This document shows, piece by piece, positions 56,274 to 63,983 of a stretch of 64,000 nt of DNA; position 1 is the stretch's first letter; each line of letters begins with the position of its first letter. Location: positions 1 through 64,000 of IMG/VR virus record IMGVR_UViG_3300048591_000348. One strand, written 5' to 3'. A program made the position numbers and the translations under genes. This DNA is from a virus. The notes beneath the pieces are model-generated. The model made no database searches and was not told the DNA's origin. It saw only the letters and a list, made by a program, of their open reading frames with translations.

Positions 56274-56736
56274 CGTCGACGTTATCATTCTGAAGCTCTT
56301 GGGCCTGGGGCGGCTCCAAGTCGATTTCGGCACCGGACTGGTGTACGCGCCTCGATCAAACACGCCATCGAAGCCCATTGGAACGCTGACAAAGAAGGGG
56401 TACCTACGCGCCTGCATCAACTTCAAAGGTCACCAAGTCCACGCGATGGTGCATCGAGTGGTGTGGGTCGCAGCGAATGGTGCTGTGCCCGACGGAATGC
56501 AGATCGATCACCGCAACACGATTAAGACGGACAACCACCCCGACAATCTTGAGGCAGTGCCTCAACCCACGAATATGGCCCGAGCCGCCGCCGCGGGCCT
56601 ATGTCGAGGAAACGGGCGAAAAGACGGAATCCGGGACGCCAAAGGCCGGTTCGGCAAGAAGCACGCCGGCCGCCTTCTCGACGGCCGGGAGTGGAGCGAG
56701 ATGCCAGGTAGGCCCAGCGCCGAGGTGACGGCATGA
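56266..56736 (+). CDS. HNH endonuclease
   Basis: 156 residues. YLRACINFKGHQVHAMVHRVVWVAANGAVPDGMQIDHRNTIKTDN followed by NLEAVPQPTNMARA is the phage HNH pattern (V-H-R..W....G.IP.G..IDH.N....N...NL). Overlaps the previous gene by eight bases and the next by four. Free-standing homing nuclease. Confidence 0.88.
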   Translation: MRNVDVIILKLLGLGRLQVDFGTGLVYAPRSNTPSKPIGTLTKKGYLRACINFKGHQVHAMVHRVVWVAANGAVPDGMQIDHRNTIKTDNHPDNLEAVPQPTNMARAAAAGLCRGNGRKDGIRDAKGRFGKKHAGRLLDGREWSEMPGRPSAEVTA

Positions 56737-57119
56737 CATCCATTTCCCGCCGCGCCATGGGCGTCCGCGATATGCCGGAGGGCGAGCGTCCAATCTCGGA
56801 GCAATTCCGGATCGTTGCTCTGCAATTTGTTGATGCTGACGGTGCCGCAAGTCTCCTCGAAGAACTGAAGACGACGACGCTTGAGAAGATGAAAACGACG
56901 CTCATCGATAGCGAAGGCCAGATGGCCGACAACAAGGCTGAGCGCCTGATCAAGAGCGGAGAGGATTGGTCCGCCTACATCAAAGAAATGGTCTCATCAC
57001 GAACCAAAGCCAACAAACTCAAGCTGCAACTTGAGTATCTGCGAATGCGAGAGCGAGAAGAAGACCGGCTGTCGTGGCTCCAGAGAACCGAGAGCCGAAT
57101 GGGCAGATCCGTCACGTAA
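56733..57119 (+). CDS. Conserved phage helical protein
   Basis: 128 residues. The C-terminal half (SGEDWSAYIKEMVSSRTKANKLKLQLEYLRMRE) is a pattern frequent in phage genomes, thought to be a coiled-coil accessory protein. The function is not established. Confidence 0.65.
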   Translation: MTSISRRAMGVRDMPEGERPISEQFRIVALQFVDADGAASLLEELKTTTLEKMKTTLIDSEGQMADNKAERLIKSGEDWSAYIKEMVSSRTKANKLKLQLEYLRMREREEDRLSWLQRTESRMGRSVT

Positions 57120-57192
57120 CTCTTTGGTCAATCCAACAACGCGCCGGGCTCTCCGCTTCCCGAGCCGGCTGTCAAGGCACCGGCGCGTACTG

Positions 57193-57234
57193 CCGGCGAG
57201 TGGGATCAGAATCTAAGCGCATCCCACTCGCCGG
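57193..57234. other. Perfect 14-bp inverted repeat
   Basis: CCGGCGAGTGGGAT (57193-57206) and its exact complement (57221-57234), 14-base loop, in a 135-base gap between genes. No U-tract. Ends eight bases before AGGAG of the next gene, so it may shape translation start or mRNA processing. Confidence 0.55.
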
Positions 57235-57254
57235 AGCAATCAGGAGCGACGGAC

Positions 57255-57692
57255 GTGGATAAGAGAAAGGTGCCGACATTGCGCCAGATCGCGGCTGCCG
57301 CGGTGGCTCAATTGTTCAAGATACCGCGAGAGCACGCAAAACTCATGACGCCGGATCAGATGCTTTCTCTTGTCCATGTCGATCACGATCCTGTCCCATT
57401 CGCGTTGGCCCGCGATCTCGGTTGGTCACCGGAACAATACAATCATCCAAGCAATCTAACGCTGCGACTGATCAGGGACCACCGGACCAAGACCGCAAGC
57501 AAGGACATCCCGGATCTGGCGAAGACAGATCGTATCAGAACCGAGCACGCCGAGTTCCAGCGCCGGATTCTCGCTAAGGCAGGCGCCGACACGCCAGTTG
57601 GCGCCACTCGAAAGCTGAAACGCAAAATCACGTCACGGCCGTTTAGATCCAAGAGCGCATCAAGTTCGAGGGGGAATAAGTGGAATCGGTGA
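57255..57692 (+). CDS. HNH-like protein
   Basis: 145 residues from a GTG with AGGAG eight bases upstream. HVDHDPVPFALARDLGWSPEQYNHPSNLTLRLIRDHRTKTASKD contains D-H-D-P, N-x-x-L and H-x-x-K-T-x-x-D in the order of HNH-type phage nucleases. Basic C-terminus. Probably a nuclease; the metal site is not complete by eye. Confidence 0.6.
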   Translation: MDKRKVPTLRQIAAAAVAQLFKIPREHAKLMTPDQMLSLVHVDHDPVPFALARDLGWSPEQYNHPSNLTLRLIRDHRTKTASKDIPDLAKTDRIRTEHAEFQRRILAKAGADTPVGATRKLKRKITSRPFRSKSASSSRGNKWNR

Positions 57693-57733
57693 GCGTTGGC
57701 CGCGGTAGATCGCGCGGCAATGGAATAAGCGCC

Positions 57734-57916
57734 ATGCAGAACTACACGCTGGAAGTCCTGTTTCTTGCTTTCTTCTGCATCACCGTCGTGCAGTTGTCTC
57801 TCGTGCTGGTGGTCATGTGGGCTGGCGAGAGATTCGGAGTGTGGCAATCCGCTCCTTATGTCTTGGCCGGGTATGTCGCTGCTTACTGCGCGGTCATCTA
57901 TCTCGTGATGGGGTAA
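57734..57916 (+). CDS. Small membrane protein
   Basis: 60 residues from MQNYTLEVLFLAFFCITVVQ; two membrane helices (about 5-28 and 38-58). A longer start at 57680 is possible. Function unknown. Confidence 0.5.
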   Translation: MQNYTLEVLFLAFFCITVVQLSLVLVVMWAGERFGVWQSAPYVLAGYVAAYCAVIYLVMG

Positions 57917-57921
57917 TCGCC

Positions 57922-58029
57922 ATGGAGCGGCACGAAGTGCTTCTCGGAGAATTTGAGCTTATCCTGGGCCCCCGCGGCAAAGGTGTCGCTGCCCACAACA
58001 TGTTCGCGGAGGACTGCGTCAATGGCTGA
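57922..58029 (+). CDS. Very small hypothetical protein
   Basis: 35 residues (MERHEVLLGEFELILGPRGK...). The stop overlaps the next ATG by eight bases. Evidence is limited to position and coupling. Confidence 0.4.
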   Translation: MERHEVLLGEFELILGPRGKGVAAHNMFAEDCVNG

Positions 58030-58357
58030 CTCTCCGTATATGCTGGTGAAGGATGCGCTATCCACCATTCCCGCGAAAATCTGCGAGAGGCGGTTCCGGA
58101 CCATCGCCAGGAAGATCGGTCGTCATCGTCTGGGCGGAGCTCAGATGATGGTAACATCGGACGATGTCGACGCAATCTTGGAGGCTATGACGTGCTCAAA
58201 CTCAAAAAGAGAAAAGGCAGCCCCTTCTGGCAGATCACGGGAACGGTCGTCACGCCAAGTGCCGCTCAACCCGTCCGCCAAAGCACTGGCACTACTGACT
58301 ACGCACAAGCGTGCGAAGCAGCGTCAGCACTCGAAGCGCGCATCCGCAGAGAGCTGA
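58022..58357 (+). CDS. Excisionase-type HTH protein
   Basis: 111 residues. MADSPYMLVKDALSTIPAKI, then GRHRLGGAQMMVTSDDVDAILEAM matches the short winged HTH proteins placed before integrases in rhizobial phages. The C-terminal part is Ser/Arg/Lys-rich. The last 166 bases also encode the start of the integrase in another frame. Confidence 0.65.
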   Translation: MADSPYMLVKDALSTIPAKICERRFRTIARKIGRHRLGGAQMMVTSDDVDAILEAMTCSNSKREKAAPSGRSRERSSRQVPLNPSAKALALLTTHKRAKQRQHSKRASAES

Positions 58358-59334
58358 CATACGGCAAGGAGAACGAAACATTATTCGCGGAAGCGGCTCA
58401 CGATTACATCGAGGATAAGCAGAACGAAGGGGATGAAGTCTGTTCGCCACGCCTAGCTGATCTTATTAAGGAGGTTGGGACGCGTAAGCTCGCCAGTTTC
58501 TCCAGCGGCGAGGTTCAGGACATCGCCAAGAAGATTTTGCCGAACGGCACTGCATCCACAAGAAACCGGCACGGCATCGCCCCATTCATGGCTGTGTACA
58601 ATTACGCGGTGCTCCGCAACAAGGCGCCACCTATGAAAGTTGAGCGCTTCGAGGAGAAGCCCGCGAAAACCGTATCCGTCGATCGGGCGTGGATTGATGC
58701 GTTTCGGGCAAAGTGCGCCGATCCATACGTAAAAGCCATGTGTCGCCTGATGTTCGAGACTGGCATGCGACTCGGAACAGCGACTGGGCTGACGCGGGCC
58801 ATGATCAACGCGAGCGAGTGCTCGATCGATGTGCCGGCTACGCTCCTGAAGAACGATGAAGATCATTCATTCCCAGTTACGGAATCGATGCTGCACGAGT
58901 TGCAGAACCTTCCCGATATCAAGACATTCAACAAGGAGAGCGGGAAGAGGGACGGCCGCGGTCGCAAGCGCAATCCGGATCTGTTGTTCGGCTTCTCGTA
59001 CAACAGCGGCGTCTACCGACATTGGGACCAGGCATGCACCGATGCGAAGATCACTTACGTTCCGCCACACCAGGCCGGCCGCCACTCGTTTGCAACGGTG
59101 ATGCTGGTTGACAACGAGGTTGACCCCATCACTGTCGCGGAGATAGCAGGCTGGAAAGATCCCAACTTTATGTTGAAAAAATACCCACACGCGAGAAAGG
59201 CGAAGCTACGCGCGGTGGTTGAGAGGGTATCGGGGCAGCCTGTTCCAAAAAGGAAGAAACGCACAAATCTTGCACACAAAGACGGCGTCGCCGAGGGCGA
59301 CAATGTAATAAAACTAAGGAAAAGAGTAGGTTAG
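58192..59334 (+). CDS. int: Tyrosine-family integrase
   Basis: 380 residues from a GTG at 58192. Catalytic residues: Arg193 in ETGMRLGTATGL, His293 and Arg297 in HQAGRHSF, Trp321 in AGWKDP, and Tyr331 in KKYPHA. It recombines the phage attP, directly downstream, with a tRNA-Arg gene in the host. Overlaps the Xis-like gene. Confidence 0.95.
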   Translation: MLKLKKRKGSPFWQITGTVVTPSAAQPVRQSTGTTDYAQACEAASALEARIRRELTYGKENETLFAEAAHDYIEDKQNEGDEVCSPRLADLIKEVGTRKLASFSSGEVQDIAKKILPNGTASTRNRHGIAPFMAVYNYAVLRNKAPPMKVERFEEKPAKTVSVDRAWIDAFRAKCADPYVKAMCRLMFETGMRLGTATGLTRAMINASECSIDVPATLLKNDEDHSFPVTESMLHELQNLPDIKTFNKESGKRDGRGRKRNPDLLFGFSYNSGVYRHWDQACTDAKITYVPPHQAGRHSFATVMLVDNEVDPITVAEIAGWKDPNFMLKKYPHARKAKLRAVVERVSGQPVPKRKKRTNLAHKDGVAEGDNVIKLRKRVG

Positions 59335-59534
59335 ATGGCGCACCCGACAGGATTCGAACCTGTGACCTCTGCCTTCGGAGGGCCGTCGGAATTGACGGTC
59401 CAATCGGCGAAAAGACAAACAAAAACAGCACACTTGATCGATTTTCTGTGATCTTAGCAGGTCGAGAACCTGCGCATAACAGACGTGAACTTGCGTAGAA
59501 CATGGCGGCTTAAGTTGCACACAGATTGCACACA
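59270..59534 (+). repeat. TTGCACACA repeats flanking the attachment core
   Basis: TTGCACACA occurs at 59270-59278 (inside the integrase end), 59515-59523 and 59526-59534, on both sides of the core. Direct repeats this close to attP are typical of integrase arm-binding sites. A GCAGGT-N5-ACCTGC inverted repeat (59457-59473) lies between. Confidence 0.5.
59337..59383 (-). other. attP core: 3' half of tRNA-Arg(CCG)
   Basis: On the minus strand the anticodon loop (CUCCGAA), its 3' stem, the T arm (ACAGG-TTCGAAT-CCTGT) and the acceptor end with CCA are all present. The 5' half does not continue as a tRNA: the left anticodon stem mismatches and there is no D arm. Identity from the anticodon loop to the 3' end is typical for integration in a tRNA. 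Phage genes on both sides show that this is attP. Confidence 0.85.
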
Positions 59535-59618
59535 CCTTTTACGGGTATTTTATTTTCAACGCGACCCATGCGGGCAATTGGTCCGCTCGGATTCGAAATC
59601 GAATGGAAGGGAATAGTA

Positions 59619-60131
59619 GTGGCTCCAGACAACATGACGAAGGAAGAGAGCGACGCGTATCACGGGATACGGGCGGCGATGCAACTGGCGCACTCCACTG
59701 CCGCAAACGCGGGTTGGTACAAAGACCCGGAAACGGGCAAGGACATCGAGCGCAACTTCGGTGAGGTCATTGCGCTGATGCACTCCGAGCTCTCCGAAGC
59801 GCTGGAGTCCGACCGCAAGAGCTTGATGGATGACAAACTGACGGACCGGCCAGGGCAGGAGGTCGAGATTGCGGATACGTTCATCAGGGTAGGTGACACA
59901 TCCATAGCCCGTGGCGAAGACGTGCCGGCGGCTTTCATTGAGGTTGCTCGCCTCCTGCGGCGGCACTCCCTAGCGGAGATCCGGTTCGCTCTCCTTTATT
60001 TCCGCATGGCGGAGACGTGCGCCTATCTCGGATACGACTTGCCCGGCGCCATAGTATCGAAGAACCGCTTCAACAAAAAACGAGCCGACCACCAACTGGC
60101 CAACCGAGCTGCTGGCGGCAAGAAGTATTGA
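59619..60131 (+). CDS. MazG-like nucleotide pyrophosphohydrolase
   Basis: 170 residues from a GTG (GAAGGGAATAGTA upstream); an ATG at 59634 is alternative. NFGEVIALMHSELSEALESDRK carries the E-x-x-E helix and EVEIADTFIRVGDTSIARG the second E-x-x-D helix of all-alpha NTP pyrophosphatases. Likely hydrolyses unusual or alarmone nucleotides. First gene beyond attP. Confidence 0.75.
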   Translation: MAPDNMTKEESDAYHGIRAAMQLAHSTAANAGWYKDPETGKDIERNFGEVIALMHSELSEALESDRKSLMDDKLTDRPGQEVEIADTFIRVGDTSIARGEDVPAAFIEVARLLRRHSLAEIRFALLYFRMAETCAYLGYDLPGAIVSKNRFNKKRADHQLANRAAGGKKY

Positions 60132-60193
60132 GTCGAACCCACTGGCGCCTTGCCCCATCTGGGGTTGCCGAGCCACATTGAGCATGCACTGGG

Positions 60194-60550
60194 ATGTCGT
60201 CCGCAAGCCTTCTCACCGATGCAGCAAGACTTCTGAAGGCTCAGGCAACCGTCGTCGTGGGCCACCTGGCCCTCGATGCCAAAGGACGCCCGTGCGCTCC
60301 CCATACGTCTCGAGCGAAGACGTTCGATGCGCTGGGTGCGCTCTATAGAGTTTGCGGAGTGAAGGTGGAGAAGACAGCCGATAACAGGAATCTTCTAGCA
60401 GCTCTAGCCCATCTCGACTGGGCCGCTGCGCTCCTGCATCACCGGACGATTGTCGGCGTCAATGATGAACTCGGCTTGGATGAGGTGCTTGAATGCTATC
60501 GATCTGCCTATCGAGCGGCGATCGATAGCCCGACGCAAGAGGCTGCGTGA
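60194..60550 (+). CDS. Hypothetical helical protein
   Basis: 118 residues, alpha-helical (ALGALYRVCGVKVEK, LLAALAHLDWAAALLHHR), with a small N-terminal segment. Converges on the NYN operon. No motif recognised. Confidence 0.5.
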   Translation: MSSASLLTDAARLLKAQATVVVGHLALDAKGRPCAPHTSRAKTFDALGALYRVCGVKVEKTADNRNLLAALAHLDWAAALLHHRTIVGVNDELGLDEVLECYRSAYRAAIDSPTQEAA

Positions 60551-60560
60551 CAAGCCTCCC

Positions 60561-60830
60561 CTACCTCTTCAGCCCGAATCTAGCTGCGTCTCTGATCGGC
60601 GCCATCATATTCCGCACCAGATCCCCAAGAGCCATCCATTTGTCTGGTGCCTCCTGAGTGATGCCGTACTCGTAAATCGCTTGCGTCGCATCACTCTCGA
60701 TCTTCTTGAGTGCGGCTTGCGCCTGCACAAGCCGGCGAGCCGTCTCAACTGGTGTTGCGGCCAACTGCGACACGAGTATTTCTTGGGCGTGATATTGCTG
60801 CGACAGATCGCGGTTGGCCGGCGTCTTCAT
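60561..60830 (-). CDS. Hypothetical helical protein
   Basis: 89 residues (MKTPANRDLSQQYHAQEILV). Helical with AAALKK-type segments. Overlaps the NYN gene stop by four bases, so it is its partner. Function unknown. Confidence 0.5.
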   Translation of the reverse strand: MKTPANRDLSQQYHAQEILVSQLAATPVETARRLVQAQAALKKIESDATQAIYEYGITQEAPDKWMALGDLVRNMMAPIRDAARFGLKR

Positions 60831-61381
60831 TCGGCTGCCTCCTTGGCGGGGATGGGCCTCGATATTCCATCGGCGATGTCAGCGACATCGATGAAGACGT
60901 CGGCCTGTCGGCGCATCTCGTCGGAAACCGATGCCGGCTGTGTCTTGATCGTAGAGACAACGGTTACGCGGACACCCTTGGCCTGGATGGCATTTACGAG
61001 GGGCCGAAACTCGCCGCTGCCGGAGAATAGAACGATATGCTCGACCGTATCGGAGATCCGCATCGCGCAGACGGCCAGGTCGACGTCGATGCTCATCCTC
61101 GTGCGGCGAGGGCCGCTCGCGTCCGTGTATTCCCTCACAACCTTGGTGACGGTTGTAAAGCCATTGTAGGCCAGCCAATCGACCAGTGGCTGGAGGGATG
61201 AATACCCCGACTCATCCTCCGTGATCGCCGTGAAGTAATAAGCTCGCACGACGCGGGCCTTGTCTTGGAAGAAGGCGAGCAGCTTCTTGTAGTCCGGGTT
61301 GAGGCCCAGCGCCCGCGTTGTAGAGTGGAAGTTGGCGCCGTCGATTAGGATGGCTACCCGCTCAGTCGGATAGAACGACAT
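60827..61381 (-). CDS. NYN-domain (LabA/DUF88-like) putative nuclease
   Basis: 184 residues from MSFYPTERVAILIDGANFHS. Acidic residues: ILIDGANF (Asp), MSIDVDLAVCAMRI (Asp pair), HIVLFSGSGEFRPLVNAIQAKG where SD/D is replaced by SG, and DVFIDVADI. The fold is the PIN-like NYN RNase. One of the usual acidic residues (the GDxDF position) reads GSGEF. A 17-bp operator lies 35 bases upstream, so it may be repressed in lysogens. Confidence 0.82.
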   Translation of the reverse strand: MSFYPTERVAILIDGANFHSTTRALGLNPDYKKLLAFFQDKARVVRAYYFTAITEDESGYSSLQPLVDWLAYNGFTTVTKVVREYTDASGPRRTRMSIDVDLAVCAMRISDTVEHIVLFSGSGEFRPLVNAIQAKGVRVTVVSTIKTQPASVSDEMRRQADVFIDVADIADGISRPIPAKEAAE

Positions 61382-61415
61382 CGGTGAGTCCCCCAAAATA
61401 TCGTCACATAGATAT

Positions 61416-61432
61416 GTTGCGATTTCGGGAAC
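61416..61432 (-). promoter_or_regulatory. 17-bp operator of the NYN operon
   Basis: GTTGCGATTTCGGGAAC on the plus strand. On the minus strand TATCTA follows at 61408-61413. One more member of the regulon, lying beyond attP from the repressor gene. The rest of the gap 61382-61625 holds no convincing gene. Confidence 0.6.
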
Positions 61433-61625
61433 ATGCCACCAATCCCGGAGAAGTCAAGATACGGAGGCGGAACGGCTCACGACATCGCGGCGCGCGCATC
61501 GGCCTTCGGGCCGTGAGCCCGTGGGGCTTTCGCTTACAGCTTGATGATCGTCCACCAGCCTATGGACGCGCAAGCGAAGGCCAGAACGGCCCAGCCGAAC
61601 CAGCAAGCAATAGATAGGAAGCGGT

Positions 61626-61871
61626 CTACCCTTTGAAAATCCCCCGGAGTAAAGCCGCGGCTATATCTCCGATCCGCTCGGCTTTGACGTTTGTCAGGAG
61701 CCCAGCCCCGAGCAAAGTCGCCACTAGGCCGATTCGGATAAACCAAGCCTTGATCTGCTGCACTTGGTCGTGAAGATCCTCGTGGGAATCTTCCAAATCG
61801 GCGATCATCCTGTCGTGGTGGGACAGGCGTTCGATTGCCCGCCCGAACTCGATCCCGGTCTCCAAGTCCAT
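61626..61871 (-). CDS. XhlA-like / holin-associated membrane protein
   Basis: 81 residues: a coiled-coil N-terminal half (RAIERLSHHDRMIADLEDSHEDLHDQVQQI), then one membrane segment FIRIGLVATLLGAGLLTNV and a short tail. Coiled coil plus TM at the end of a lysis cassette resembles XhlA. Last gene of the cassette. Confidence 0.6.
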   Translation of the reverse strand: MDLETGIEFGRAIERLSHHDRMIADLEDSHEDLHDQVQQIKAWFIRIGLVATLLGAGLLTNVKAERIGDIAAALLRGIFKG

Positions 61872-61911
61872 AGGCAGGATACCTCGCTGGCATCGGCGTC
61901 CCTCGCGACGT

Positions 61912-62175
61912 CTAGGGTTTGTCGTTTGCGCGTTTCACTCCACACTTCTTCGCAACGGCCGCTTCGAGGCGACGGTTGTGCTCTATGGTCTCGGCACTAT
62001 CGACTGTGTCCCAAGTCGAAATCCCGTCGGGCGGATAAAGGCGCCGCATGACGGAGCAGAATGAGTCAGCCTTGATCGATACCGGCTGAATAGGCGTCTT
62101 CGGCGCCGGAGAGGCGCAGCCCGCAAGGATGTAACCCATGGCGGACACACCCAGAATGTAACCCATGGACCTCAT
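61912..62175 (-). CDS. Rz1-like outer-membrane spanin lipoprotein
   Basis: 87 residues. MRSMGYILGVSAMGYILAGC is a lipoprotein signal with lipobox LAGC (Cys20). The mature part is short and ends with STWDTVDSAETIEHNRRLEAAV. Its ATG overlaps the Rz gene stop. Forms a bridge between membranes with Rz for the last lysis step. Confidence 0.75.
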   Translation of the reverse strand: MRSMGYILGVSAMGYILAGCASPAPKTPIQPVSIKADSFCSVMRRLYPPDGISTWDTVDSAETIEHNRRLEAAVAKKCGVKRANDKP

Positions 62176-62480
62176 CACCGCGTCCTCCGCGACCGGCACC
62201 CAAGCGACGCATCGCAGAGCTTTTGCAGTGCAACCATCTCGCCAGGCGTCGGGCCGATGGTATCGGCCGCCGCAATGGCCTCGTCGACCGAGGCATCGAT
62301 CGCCTCGTCGTGGGCACGGGTGATTTCCGCCACGCGGGCATTGCATGCCACGATGCCCGCGTTCCTTTCATTCGCGACGGCGCCGGCAACCATCACTTTC
62401 TCGCGCCCCCACATGATGCCGCCGGCAATCAATGGGCCAATCACGGCCCAAGCAATCAGCGCAAGGCGGGCTGTAATCAC
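62175..62480 (-). CDS. Rz-like inner-membrane spanin
   Basis: 101 residues from a GTG that overlaps the holin-like gene stop. One N-terminal membrane segment (ARLALIAWAVIGPLIAGGIM), then a periplasmic helical region. Paired with the downstream lipoprotein; the two overlap end to end, not nested as in lambda. Confidence 0.7.
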   Translation of the reverse strand: MITARLALIAWAVIGPLIAGGIMWGREKVMVAGAVANERNAGIVACNARVAEITRAHDEAIDASVDEAIAAADTIGPTPGEMVALQKLCDASLGCRSRRTR

Positions 62481-62977
62481 CACGGCACCCAATCGGTTTT
62501 CTGGGCCGTGCTGGCGGCCTGCGTTGTTTTTCGCGCACTGGGAACGGGCCGGCGAGAAACGGCCGCCCCTGGCACCAATTTGGCAGTTGCCCTGGACTTC
62601 AAACGAACGGCCTCGGCCTCGGCTGCCTCCGCCTTGGTTTTCCACGCGCTTGCGGCGCTCTCGGCGTCTTTCGCTCGGCGCTGGGCGACGGCAACGGCTG
62701 CCGACGCCCCCTGCACATCACCCTTGAGTGTAGCGACCTCGGAGCGCAGAGCACGCTTGCCGACAGCGCCCTTGATATGACCCAGCCAGAACCCACCAAC
62801 AAAGGTGAGGCCAACGGCCAGCCAAACCGCAGGAGAAGAAACCACGGCAACGAATGAGCCTTTGATCCTCGTGAAGACCTTTCCAAGCCAGTCCTTCGCA
62901 AATGCCATGATTGAGGCCATGACGACAAAGACGCTCGTCGCGATCGTTCCAATAAGGCCGACGTCACTCTTGTTCAT
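62477..62977 (-). CDS. Holin-like membrane/coiled-coil protein
   Basis: 166 residues from MNKSDVGLIGTIATSVFVVM. Two membrane helices (about 6-28 and 46-66, SSPAVWLAVGLTFVGGFWLG), then a long Ala-rich helix and a basic tail. Placed between amidase and spanins. Holin role by position and topology. Confidence 0.6.
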   Translation of the reverse strand: MNKSDVGLIGTIATSVFVVMASIMAFAKDWLGKVFTRIKGSFVAVVSSPAVWLAVGLTFVGGFWLGHIKGAVGKRALRSEVATLKGDVQGASAAVAVAQRRAKDAESAASAWKTKAEAAEAEAVRLKSRATAKLVPGAAVSRRPVPSARKTTQAASTAQKTDWVPW

Positions 62978-63983
62978 CTTCCGGTCCCTCCGGGAGTTGC
63001 TGCTTGACCTCTGCCAGCTCGACACGCTGGTTGATGTGACGCACGAGAACCACGACGAGCACGGCGATCGTGCCCCAAATCGCCACCTTGCCCAGATTGA
63101 TCTGAAGTGTTCTGGTGAGGCTCATCAGCGGGGCGATCGTGGTTTCAGCCTCTTCCTGGGCCGGCTTCAGGACATGGATGACCTGATCAAGGCCATTGGA
63201 AATCGACTGCCCGATTCCGAATACCAGGTCACACACCCATCCAACGATGACTGCGAGCAGGCTCTTGCCTGACCCGGACTTGGCCAATTCTTGGGTGGGC
63301 GTCGGCTGCGGCGCTGGAACTGGCTCCGCGATCGGCTTCGAGGTTCGCAACGCGACCGGAACGTCGTCCGGGGTCGGCTCGAAGACCGCCTTGCGGATCT
63401 CTTCCATGGGGAAAAGTGGATTCGTGTCGATCTTCCGTCCGGGAGATATCATCCAGTGCGTAACGATCTCGTTGCAGTCAGGGTACTCCTCAACAACCTC
63501 ACGGCAGATTGCGGCAACAGACGCAATCTGTTCCTTTGTGTAGGGGAGCCAATACCCTTCGCCGTGCTCTTTCGTTGCCCGATAGGTGCAGTCGATCAGC
63601 GGAAATTTCTCGATCACCGTCTTGCCGTCGTAGCTCAGCTCGGCATATTCGCCGTTCTTCTTGAGCTTTCCAGGATTGACGATCTCGATCCCGATCGAGC
63701 ACGAGTTGAGGCCCGAGACGCCATTCCATTTCGAGACACCAGCATGGTAGGCGCGCCGGTTGGTCTGCACCATCTGAGTGATGGTGCCGTCTCTCTCGAC
63801 CACGAAATGCGCCGAGACTTTGCACGTCGGTGAGGCGAAGTAGTTGACCGTGGAGAACTTCTTGGTGGATCCCGCCGTGTCGTGGGTAACGATCCATCGG
63901 GGCGCCGCCATCGCGCCGCCGAACGACGTCGCCTTCTTCCACTTCGCGCCGCCGCCTTTCAAGACGCCGTTCTCGATGTCCAT
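62964..63983 (-). CDS. N-acetylmuramoyl-L-alanine amidase endolysin with C-terminal membrane segment
   Basis: 339 residues. Amidase_2 fold: RWIVTHDTAGST (zinc His34), SAHFVVERDGTI, NSCSIGIEIVNPG, and IVTHWMISPGRKIDTNPLFPM with the second His and the Lys/Asp motif. A Pro-rich linker (about 225-245) leads to membrane-associating helices (SLLAVIVGWVCDLVFGIGQ) and a C-terminal TM (IWGTIAVLVVVLVRHI). It cleaves the bond between muramic acid and peptide. Confidence 0.88.
   Translation of the reverse strand: MDIENGVLKGGGAKWKKATSFGGAMAAPRWIVTHDTAGSTKKFSTVNYFASPTCKVSAHFVVERDGTITQMVQTNRRAYHAGVSKWNGVSGLNSCSIGIEIVNPGKLKKNGEYAELSYDGKTVIEKFPLIDCTYRATKEHGEGYWLPYTKEQIASVAAICREVVEEYPDCNEIVTHWMISPGRKIDTNPLFPMEEIRKAVFEPTPDDVPVALRTSKPIAEPVPAPQPTPTQELAKSGSGKSLLAVIVGWVCDLVFGIGQSISNGLDQVIHVLKPAQEEAETTIAPLMSLTRTLQINLGKVAIWGTIAVLVVVLVRHINQRVELAEVKQQLPEGPEDEQE

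Noticed and set aside
59337-59420. Functional tRNA-Arg gene
   Set aside because: Only the part from the anticodon loop to CCA is present; the sequence 5' of the anticodon does not form the stem or D arm.
61534-61625. Small membrane ORF on the minus strand (ending in a Trp-rich hydrophobic helix)
   Set aside because: A hydrophobic stretch is present but no start codon with a ribosome site could be found; a possible second holin, unsupported.
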